From contig JAUXJB010000121.1 in assembly GCA_030624945.1 (NCBI GenBank), forward strand, positions 1 through 5,498: a stretch of 5,498 bases of DNA, given 5' to 3'. Under the pieces are notes generated by a model. It ran no database searches, had not been told where the DNA came from, and saw only the letters and a program-made list of their open reading frames with translations. This document shows positions 1 to 5,498 of the stretch, piece by piece. Each line of letters opens with the position of its first letter. Within the stretch, counting starts at the first letter, position 1. The translations under genes were made by a program, and so were the position numbers. Origin of the DNA: Deltaproteobacteria bacterium. Lineage in GTDB: Bacteria; Myxococcota_A; UBA9160; SZUA-336.

Positions 1-2189
1 ACGAGGAGGCGACCGAGCAGCTGCATCGCGAGGCGGTGGAGAACGCCCCGGTCGTGTACGACTTCGACGAGGGCCGGCTCGCGACGCTGACGGAGCGCCT
101 GGGGATCGCGTTCGACGCGGCGCGCGAGGCGGCGCAGGTGGAGGGAGGCGAGGAGACACCCGGCGCATCTCCGAGCGATGCCTTCCGCGGGGCGCTCGGC
201 GAGGAGGTGAGCGTCTCCGACACCGCACTCGCATACCTCAAGGAGAGCGGATACGCCCCGGAGGACGAGCAGCTGCTCGCGCGAATCGTCGCTCCCGTGT
301 CCCAGATGATCGTCGACGATCCGGACGAGTTCACGCGCCATGTCGAGAACCGCAACGTGCTCGTGCGCAAGCTCGGCTCGGGCGACGAGAGAAAGCTCTC
401 TCCCGAGCAGGTCGTCTTCACACAGGAGAGGGCCCGCGGCCTGGTCGAGGAAGAGGGCCGTACGCTGCTGTCGGCCGAGCCCCGGCGCCGGCGAAGTGCG
501 CTGGTCGCGCTGGCCAAGGAGCTGGTTCGTTCGAACCTGGACTTCAACCTGCGGGCAACGGAGGATGGGCGTCAGGCTGCCGAGGCCGGCGTCAAGGACG
601 TAACCATCTCGCTGCGCCAGGGCGAGATCATCGTCCGCGACGGCGACCCGATCAGCGAGCGCCACGTGCTGATTCTCGAGGGCATTCGCCAGCAGCGCCT
701 CGCCGCGAGCCGTGTGGAGGAGTTGCTCGGCGTGGCCGGCGTGTTGTTCCTCCTGATGTTCCTGATCTGGCGTTTCGGAAAGCACAGCCTGCCGCGCTTC
801 CCGCGAGAGCCGAGGGATGCCGCGTTCCTGCTGAGCACGCTCGTTCTCACGGCGGCCCTGACCAGCTTCGCGCTCTTCATCGCCGATGCCGTCGAGCAGA
901 GCACGTGGCTCAGCGGTTTGGTCGAGGCTTCCCCGGGACTTCTCTACTTCGCGATCCCGGTGGCCGCCGCGACCTTGCTCGTCCGCATGGTGCACAACGC
1001 GGAGGCAGCGGTCCTGTTCGCGATATTTGTCTCGCTCCTGGCCGGCTTGCAGGTGAACGGCGAGCTCTCCTACACGCTCTACACGCTGGCCGGATCGCTG
1101 ACGGCTGCCGTCGCGACCTCGCAGATCGCGCAGCGCGGCACCCTTCTACGGGCGGGGATGCGCGTCGGGGTCGCCAACGTGGTCGCGATCCTGGCGCTCG
1201 GCTTGCTCGCCGGAAATCCCGCGCCGGGGCCCCTCTTCCTGTCCGCGGTGCTCGGCCTGGCTGCGGGCGGGCTCTCGGGAGTGCTGGTTTCCGGCATGGC
1301 GCCGATCGTCGAGACGGTCTTCGCCTACACGACCGACGTCAAGCTGCTCGAACTCGCGAATCGCGAGCAGCCCCTGCTGCGCGACCTGGAGATGCGCGCG
1401 CCCGGCACCTACCACCACAGCATGATGGTCGGCCACCTCGCGGAGAAAGCCGCCGAGGCGATCGGGGCCAACGCGCTGCTCGTGAAGGTCGCGGGGTATT
1501 ACCACGACATCGGAAAAATGCGTAGGCCCCACTTCTTCGTCGAGAACTACTCCCTGCACGGGGGCCAGGACCGTCACGAAAAGCTGGCGCCCTCCATCTC
1601 GGCGCGCATCCTCCAGGCCCACGTCAAGGACGGTGTGGAGATGGGCGAGGCGAAGGGCCTGGCTCCGCCCATCATGGAGGGGATCCAGCAGCACCACGGG
1701 ACCAGCATCATCCGGTTCTTCTACGAGAAGGCCAAGGAAGCCGTCGATCCGGAGAAGGGGGAGCTGGTCGCCGAGCACGACTACCGCTACCCGGGTCCAA
1801 AGCCGCAGACGCGGGAGGCGGGGATTCTCATGCTGGCCGACTCGGTCGAGGCCGCTTCGCGAACGCTGGTGGACACGGCGCCCGCGCGCGTGCAGCAGCT
1901 TGTCCAACGACTCGTCAACAACTACTTTCGCGATGGCCAGCTCGATGACTGCAGCCTGACGCTACGCGACCTTCACGCGATCGCTCGCAGCTTCATCGAC
2001 ACGCTGAGTGCAATCCGGCACGAGCGGATCGACTATCCCGAGGCGACGGACTCCAGGGGCAAGAAGCTCGAAGAAGGTGCGGATGAAGGTCTGGCTGAAC
2101 GGCTCGAGCCTGCGCAGACCGATCGACCGGAGCGTCCTCCGGAGGAGAGCGAAGGCGATATTAGGCGCCTTGGGGTGCTCGGCCGCTGA
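1..2189 (+). CDS. 7TM-HD family (PgpH-like) cyclic-dinucleotide phosphodiesterase, 5'-partial
   Basis: This is the C-terminal 728 codons of a membrane HD-domain phosphodiesterase; the frame is open to the left edge (first whole codon at nt 3). Counting from that codon, residues 1-238 resemble the extracytoplasmic 7TMR-HDED domain, ending in an ISLRQGEIIVRDGDPI stretch. About seven hydrophobic segments follow (near 239-258, 272-295, 310-328, 333-350, 355-372, 388-404, 408-431), then a cytosolic HD domain (465-660). Candidate metal ligands are H472 in TYHHSMMVGH, the HDIG motif H501-D502 (nt 1503-1514), H540 in AHVKDG, H564-H565 in QQHHGTS, and D613 in MLADSVEAA. The usual N-terminal membrane anchor must lie upstream. 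Characterised relatives (Listeria PgpH) hydrolyse c-di-AMP; that substrate is inferred, since no specificity is visible. The stop is TGA. The last 35 residues are charged, look disordered and are encoded across the start of ybeY. Family assignment is firm, substrate is not. Confidence 0.93.
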   Translation, partial: EEATEQLHREAVENAPVVYDFDEGRLATLTERLGIAFDAAREAAQVEGGEETPGASPSDAFRGALGEEVSVSDTALAYLKESGYAPEDEQLLARIVAPVSQMIVDDPDEFTRHVENRNVLVRKLGSGDERKLSPEQVVFTQERARGLVEEEGRTLLSAEPRRRRSALVALAKELVRSNLDFNLRATEDGRQAAEAGVKDVTISLRQGEIIVRDGDPISERHVLILEGIRQQRLAASRVEELLGVAGVLFLLMFLIWRFGKHSLPRFPREPRDAAFLLSTLVLTAALTSFALFIADAVEQSTWLSGLVEASPGLLYFAIPVAAATLLVRMVHNAEAAVLFAIFVSLLAGLQVNGELSYTLYTLAGSLTAAVATSQIAQRGTLLRAGMRVGVANVVAILALGLLAGNPAPGPLFLSAVLGLAAGGLSGVLVSGMAPIVETVFAYTTDVKLLELANREQPLLRDLEMRAPGTYHHSMMVGHLAEKAAEAIGANALLVKVAGYYHDIGKMRRPHFFVENYSLHGGQDRHEKLAPSISARILQAHVKDGVEMGEAKGLAPPIMEGIQQHHGTSIIRFFYEKAKEAVDPEKGELVAEHDYRYPGPKPQTREAGILMLADSVEAASRTLVDTAPARVQQLVQRLVNNYFRDGQLDDCSLTLRDLHAIARSFIDTLSAIRHERIDYPEATDSRGKKLEEGADEGLAERLEPAQTDRPERPPEESEGDIRRLGVLGR

Positions 2190-2523
2190 GCTCTCGATCT
2201 CGCTCGTCGACGATGAGACCATGGCGCGGCTCGCGGGGCGCTTCGGCCGTGAAGAGCGCCCGACAGACGTGCTGGCATTCTCGCTCGCCGAGGGGCCCGG
2301 CGCCCGATTCTCCGGGGACTGTCTCGGGGACGTCGTGCTCTCCGTCGAGACCGCCGAACGCCAGGCCGCAGAGCGGGGCGTCTCGATCGATGCCGAGCTC
2401 ATGGATCTCGTGATCCACGGGATCCTTCACCTGCTGGGCATGGATCATCGAAACGGACCCGAGACGCGCCGGATGCGAGCGCTCGAGGTACACCTGGTTT
2501 GGGAGCTCGGGCGCCTCGCGTAG
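2083..2523 (+). CDS. ybeY: Endoribonuclease YbeY (16S rRNA 3'-end maturation factor)
   Basis: This encodes a 146-aa cytosolic zinc-dependent endoribonuclease of the UPF0054 family, involved in 16S rRNA processing and ribosome quality control. The zinc-site signature HGILHLLGMDH is complete, with H112, H116 and H122 in the H-x3-H-x5-H spacing. PTDVLAF (60-66) and LGDVVLS (81-87) are the other family blocks. Length matches the usual 150 or so. The ATG at 2083 is chosen because it starts the family's first strand (MKVWLN) and follows AGAAGG with a 5-nt spacer; the open frame extends upstream but that stretch is the HD gene read out of frame. The start lies 107 nt inside the upstream gene, and the 3' end overlaps lnt by 25 nt. 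The Arg that normally precedes the PTDVL block (R59 in E. coli) aligns with Gly, with an Arg one residue later. Confidence 0.95.
   Translation: MKVWLNGSSLRRPIDRSVLRRRAKAILGALGCSAAELSISLVDDETMARLAGRFGREERPTDVLAFSLAEGPGARFSGDCLGDVVLSVETAERQAAERGVSIDAELMDLVIHGILHLLGMDHRNGPETRRMRALEVHLVWELGRLA
2485..2489 (+). promoter_or_regulatory. Ribosome binding site deciding the TTG start of lnt
   Basis: GAGGT lies inside the 3' end of ybeY, 9 nt before TTG 2499. The next possible start, GTG 2532, has no SD at a workable distance and would remove the basic residues in front of the first membrane helix. This supports TTG 2499. Confidence 0.55.
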
Positions 2524-4055
2524 CGCGCTGGGTGTGGGGTGCTGCGTTCGCGGCGCTGCTCGCACTGTCGTTCCCATTTCGGGCGGGTGAGCTGCGCTTC
2601 GACGTCGGGATCTTCACCGGCTGGCTGGTCCTTGCGCCGCTGGCGCTGATGCTCGAGGGGCTGTCTCCGCGTCGCGCATTCCTCTGGACCACGGGCTTTG
2701 CAAGCCTGGGCTTTGCAGCGGTGTTGTTCTGGCTCTACGTCGTGGTCGTCGTTCACGGGCGCGCGCCGGCATTGATCGGCGTCGCGGCCGTGATCGGCGT
2801 GGCTCTGGCACTCGCGGCGCACGCGGGCCTGGCGGCGGCGCTCGCCCGCTGGCTGGCCCCGTCGGCGGGCAGGGCAGGGCTCCTGGTGCTGCCCGCCGCC
2901 TGGGTGGTCTCCGAGCACCTGCGTGGCTTCGACCTCTTCGGGGGCTTCCCCTGGGCCTATCTGGGATACGCAGTTCATGCTGACGGCCCGATCCTCCAGC
3001 TGGCGGGGCTCGGGGGCGTGTGGGGATTGTCCTTCTTGCTCGGGCTGGTCGGCGTGCTCCTGAGCCGCGGCTTCTGGAGGGCCGCGGTGATCCTGTTGGC
3101 CGTCACACATGCCCTGGGATTCTCCCAGCGCCTGTTCGAGATCGGGTCCGCCGAGCCGGCCCAGACGCCGCTCCGCGTACAGATCGTCCAAGGGAATATC
3201 CCCCAGGGCCAGAAATGGGATCCGGAGCTGGCGATGCGGAACTTCGATGCGCACATCCGCCTGTCTCGTCTCCTCGACGAGGGTGGGGCGGATCTGATCC
3301 TCTGGCCCGAGTCCGCCGTCCCTATTCTGATCGAGCAGCAGCCCGCCGCTCGCGAAGCCGTCCGGAAGCTCGCCCGGGAGACGGGGGCGGTCGTCGTGCT
3401 GGGCGGGGTAGGCCTCGAGTGGCCGCCCCAGGATCGGCGTCCGCTCTACTTCAACAGCGTCTTCGCGGTGAGTTCCTCCGGGGACTTTGTCGATCGCTAC
3501 GACAAGACGCACCTCGTGCCCTTCGGCGAATACGTTCCCATGCGGCGTGTCCTGGGCTTTCTCTCGGGCTTGGCGACGGGCCTGGCCCAAGGCGACCTGA
3601 CGCCGGGAGATCGGCCGAGGGTTCTGAAGGGGCTCTCCCTCCGCCATGCCACGTCCGCACTCATTTGTTATGAAGTCATCTATCCCGGCCTCGTGCGTCA
3701 GGCGGTACGCGACGGCGCTCGGCTCCTGCTCAACCTCACGAATGACGCGTGGTACGGCAGGACGAGCGCACCACACCAGTTTCTGGCGATTGCGGCGATG
3801 CGCTCCGCCGAGCACGGATTGCCGATGCTGCGTGCAGCCAACACCGGGGTGAGTGGGATCATCGATGCGAATGGAGTGGTCGTACATGAGACACCGATCT
3901 TCGAGGAGCGGGCGCTCGCGGCCGTGGTCCCCCCGCCGCGAGCGGGGCCGACCCTGTACACGCGCTTCGGCGATTGGGTGGTCTCGATGTGTTGGGGCCT
4001 GTTGATTGCGATCGGAGGGATCAGGATTGTCAAAAGACGCGAGCTCGCGGGCTAG
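2499..4055 (+). CDS. lnt: Apolipoprotein N-acyltransferase
   Basis: Lnt is an inner-membrane enzyme that transfers an acyl chain from phospholipid to the N-terminal cysteine of diacylated lipoproteins, the last step of lipoprotein maturation after Lgt and LspA. The 518-aa product matches the family (E. coli 512). An N-terminal block of hydrophobic helices runs to about residue 208, followed by a periplasmic CN-hydrolase (nitrilase-fold) domain (about 226-480) and a C-terminal helix (about 491-512). The catalytic triad is complete: E271 in ILWPESAVP, K336 in RYDKTHLVPFGEYVP and C390 in ALICYEVIYP. Other residues important in E. coli Lnt are also present: W240 (QKWD), E344 (PFGEYVP), Y391 and E392. 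Start TTG 2499 gives a basic N-terminus before the first helix. The gene overlaps ybeY by 25 nt and prfB by 29 nt, so coupled translation is likely. Confidence 0.96.
   Translation: MGARAPRVARWVWGAAFAALLALSFPFRAGELRFDVGIFTGWLVLAPLALMLEGLSPRRAFLWTTGFASLGFAAVLFWLYVVVVVHGRAPALIGVAAVIGVALALAAHAGLAAALARWLAPSAGRAGLLVLPAAWVVSEHLRGFDLFGGFPWAYLGYAVHADGPILQLAGLGGVWGLSFLLGLVGVLLSRGFWRAAVILLAVTHALGFSQRLFEIGSAEPAQTPLRVQIVQGNIPQGQKWDPELAMRNFDAHIRLSRLLDEGGADLILWPESAVPILIEQQPAAREAVRKLARETGAVVVLGGVGLEWPPQDRRPLYFNSVFAVSSSGDFVDRYDKTHLVPFGEYVPMRRVLGFLSGLATGLAQGDLTPGDRPRVLKGLSLRHATSALICYEVIYPGLVRQAVRDGARLLLNLTNDAWYGRTSAPHQFLAIAAMRSAEHGLPMLRAANTGVSGIIDANGVVVHETPIFEERALAAVVPPPRAGPTLYTRFGDWVVSMCWGLLIAIGGIRIVKRRELAG
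4014..4020 (+). promoter_or_regulatory. Ribosome binding site deciding the TTG start of prfB
   Basis: GGAGGGA lies inside the end of lnt, with the next 6 nt separating it from TTG 4027. An in-frame TGA at 4003-4005 bounds the leader frame upstream. The only other candidate, TTG 4006, precedes this strong SD, so 4027 is the better start. Confidence 0.75.
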
Positions 4056-5149
4056 GGAAATTCGGGACGAGCTTCAGGCTCTCGGCGAGCGCGCCGCTGA
4101 GCTGCGGAGGCATCTTTGACCTCTCGGGCAAGCGCGCTCGAATCGAGGAGCTAGAGAGGGTCGTCTCCGACCCCGCTTTCTGGAAGGATCGCGAGCAGGC
4201 CGAGGGCATTCTGCGCGAGAAGCGGCAGCTCGAGCGAGAGCTGGCCTTCTTCGACGAGACCGACCGCATGCTCTCCGACGCCTCGGTGATGCTCGAGCTC
4301 GCCACGGAGGAAGGGGACCCGGACGCCATCGAGGAGGCGAGTGCCGGCGTACGAGAGCTCGCGGAGCGCATCGAGGAGGCGGAGCTCCGCCGCCTGCTGC
4401 ACGGCGAGCACGACCAGAACTCGGCCATCGTATCGATCAATGCGGGCGCGGGGGGGACCGACTCCTGTGACTGGGCGGAGATGCTCCTCCGCATGTACCT
4501 GCGCTGGTCCGAGGAGAGCGGTTTCCGAGCCGAGATCCTCGACATCCAGGCCGGCGAGGAGGCGGGCATCAAGAGCGTCACGTTCACCATAGAGGGCGAT
4601 TACGCCTACGGGTACCTGCGCAGCGAGATCGGGATCCACCGCCTCGTTCGAATCTCGCCGTTCGACGCCCAGCGACGCCGACAGACCAGCTTCGCCTCGT
4701 TCTCGATGGTGCCCGACATCGGAGGCGAGGTGGAGGTCAGCATCGATGAGAAGGACCTCCGGATCGATACCTATCGCGCCGGCGGTGCCGGGGGACAGCA
4801 CGTCAACCGTACCGACTCCGCCGTGCGGATCACGCACCTCCCGACGGGTCTGGTGGTGCAGTGCCAGAACGAGCGCAGCCAGCACAAGAACAAGGCGTCG
4901 GCGCTGAAGGTCCTCAAGGCGCGCCTCTACGAGCGCGCCCGGCAAGAGGCCGAGGCCGAGAAGGAGCGGCTGGCCGGAGAGAAGAAGAAGATCGACTTCG
5001 GCAGCCAGATCCGCTCGTACACGCTACATCCTTCCCAGAGGGTGAAGGACCACCGGACCGGGCTCGAGATCGGCAACGCGGACAGGGTCCTGGATGGGGG
5101 GATCGATCCGATGATCCGGGCGTACCTGCTGGCTGCGGCGGAGGGCTAG
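4027..5149 (+). CDS. prfB: Peptide chain release factor 2, expressed by +1 programmed frameshift
   Basis: RF2 recognises UGA and UAA stop codons and triggers peptidyl-tRNA hydrolysis in the ribosome. The coding sequence should be read as 4027-4116 joined to 4118-5149, skipping T4117. This gives 30 + 343 = 373 aa (E. coli RF2 365). Leader residues 1-30 (from MSKDASSRAREIRDELQ) form a helix that aligns with the E. coli N-terminus and continues after the shift as DLSGKRARIEELE. The stop-recognition tripeptide is S210-P211-F212, which makes it RF2 rather than RF1. The catalytic GGQ is at 255-257 in GAGGQHVNRT, with Ala251 at the E. coli 246 position. Residue 219 is Gln where the family normally has His (RRHTSF). 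The terminal codon is TAG, read by RF1 and not by RF2 itself. The start sits 29 nt inside lnt, and lysS follows after 3 nt. Confidence 0.96.
4106..4120 (+). promoter_or_regulatory. prfB +1 programmed ribosomal frameshift site
   Basis: The sequence is GGAGG (4106-4110), CAT, CTT (4114-4116), TGA (4117-4119), C4120. All canonical parts are present: an internal Shine-Dalgarno, a 3-nt spacer, the slippery CTT codon, an in-frame UGA and a following C that weakens termination. The E. coli site has the same layout (AGGGGG-TAT-CTT-TGA-C). When RF2 is scarce, the ribosome pauses at UGA and slips to TTT, then continues with GAC. When RF2 is abundant, it ends after 30 codons. This is the known RF2 autoregulation, here inferred from sequence identity of the site. 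Confidence 0.95.
5140..5145 (+). promoter_or_regulatory. Ribosome binding site of lysS
   Basis: GGAGGG covers the last sense codons of prfB and is 7 nt from GTG 5153. It supports GTG as the lysS start and suggests reinitiation by ribosomes ending at the prfB TAG (5147-5149). Confidence 0.7.
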
Positions 5150-5152
5150 GGC

Positions 5153-5498
5153 GTGGCGACGGAAGCGGAGATTCTGGCGGCCCGCCGCAAGCGCGCGAGT
5201 GAGCTGCTGGAGCGCAAGGTCGACCTCTACCCGGCTCGCGTCCCGAAGCCGCTGCAGCAGATCACTGACGTCGTGGCGGCGCACGGCGACAAGGACGAGG
5301 CGACCCTGGAGCGCGAGGCCCAGGAGACGACGGTAGCGGGCAGGCTCGTGGGTCTGCGTTCCTTCGGACGAGCTGCGTTTGTCACCTTGCAGGGAGACGG
5401 GGCGCGGCTGCAGATCTGGCTGAAGCGCGATCAGGTCGGTCCGGAGCGGTACGACGAGTTCAAGCTCTACGAGACCGGGGACTTCATGTGGGCAAGAG
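5153..5498 (+). CDS. lysS: Lysyl-tRNA synthetase (class II), 3'-partial
   Basis: The window holds the first 115 codons of a class II lysyl-tRNA synthetase, which charges tRNA-Lys with lysine in the cytosol; full-length relatives have about 500 residues. What is visible is the N-terminal helix (about 5-25, ending ERKVDLYPARV) and the start of the OB-fold anticodon-binding domain: TVAGRLVGLRSFGRAAFVTLQ (60-80, shown here by its key VAGRL and RSFG-AAF-TLQ blocks), RLQIWLKRD (85-93) and ETGDF (107-111), matching the family's AGR-RS-GK-F--L, R-Q---RD and GDF patterns. The catalytic domain lies beyond the right edge, so class II motifs 1-3 cannot be checked. The start GTG 5153 is set by the SD at 5140-5145; the preceding in-frame codon run is closed by the prfB TAG. 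It is co-directional with prfB at 3 nt, an adjacency also found in E. coli. Confidence 0.92.
   Translation, partial: MATEAEILAARRKRASELLERKVDLYPARVPKPLQQITDVVAAHGDKDEATLEREAQETTVAGRLVGLRSFGRAAFVTLQGDGARLQIWLKRDQVGPERYDEFKLYETGDFMWAR

Noticed and set aside
36..38. GTG 36 as the true start of the phosphodiesterase
   Set aside because: The frame is open to the left edge. The coding-like residues EEATEQLHREA lead into the conserved domain sequence without a break, and the N-terminal membrane anchor expected for the family would be missing.
905..1525. 206-codon + strand frame inside the phosphodiesterase, and a 264-codon minus-strand frame at 4151-4945 inside prfB
   Set aside because: Both lie in alternate frames of well-supported genes, show Arg/Ala/Gly-rich or Leu/Val-rich GC-biased composition and contain no motifs.
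2008..2082. An upstream start at 2008 for ybeY
   Set aside because: The extra 25 residues are the phosphodiesterase read out of frame and do not resemble a YbeY N-terminus. ATG 2083 has an SD and begins at the family's first strand.
2101..2110. 10-bp perfect palindrome GGCTCGAGCC early in ybeY
   Set aside because: It is single, short and inside coding sequence with no loop, so it could occur by chance in GC-rich DNA. No partner site or operator context is seen.
2445..3887. 480-codon open frame on the minus strand across ybeY and lnt
   Set aside because: It is antisense to two genes with complete catalytic motifs. Its translation is low-complexity, rich in Arg, Gln, Pro and Glu, with no recognisable domain, as expected for a shadow frame in GC-rich DNA.
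3974..4117. TTG 3974 as the start of prfB in one uninterrupted frame
   Set aside because: The first 48 or so codons are the end of lnt read out of phase and do not resemble RF2. The leader frame from TTG 4027 matches RF2 and ends exactly at the frameshift site.
5147..5155. Possible terminator or promoter between prfB and lysS
   Set aside because: The gap is 3 nt, with no inverted repeat or T-run, and the SD of lysS lies within prfB.

Overview
This window is a dense, same-strand run of bacterial housekeeping genes from a GC-rich (roughly two-thirds G+C) Gram-negative organism. In order, all on the + strand, it holds: a 7TM-HD cyclic-dinucleotide phosphodiesterase of the PgpH type (5' end outside the window), the rRNA-maturation endoribonuclease ybeY, apolipoprotein N-acyltransferase lnt, peptide chain release factor 2 prfB, and the first 115 codons of lysyl-tRNA synthetase lysS. 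Lnt implies an outer membrane with triacylated lipoproteins. Lnt, a PgpH-type protein and this gene order together suggest a member of the former Deltaproteobacteria (Myxococcota/Desulfobacterota-like). That placement is an inference from memory of gene order, not a search result.

Layout: the phosphodiesterase (to 2189) overlaps ybeY (2083-2523) by 107 nt in a different frame. ybeY overlaps lnt (2499-4055) by 25 nt, and lnt overlaps prfB (start 4027) by 29 nt. prfB ends at 5149, three bases before the GTG of lysS (5153). No non-coding gap exceeds 3 nt, and no promoter, terminator, RNA gene, repeat, mobile element or CRISPR is visible. The picture is one polycistronic transcript whose promoter lies upstream of the window. 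Starts after ybeY are non-ATG (TTG, TTG, GTG), each with a Shine-Dalgarno sequence inside the end of the preceding gene.

The most informative element is in prfB. Its true coding sequence is interrupted by an in-frame TGA at 4117-4119, within a canonical +1 programmed frameshift site (GGAGG-CAT-CTT-TGA-C). A 30-codon leader frame and a 343-codon main frame join into a 373-aa RF2. This known autoregulatory circuit explains why a simple open frame gives a wrong N-terminus. The assembled RF2 also carries Gln where nearly all class I release factors have the stop-codon-stacking His, which deserves a second look.

The genes link RNA and translation quality control (YbeY, RF2, LysRS) with envelope functions (Lnt, cyclic-dinucleotide signalling). 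I see no undescribed multi-gene system here.
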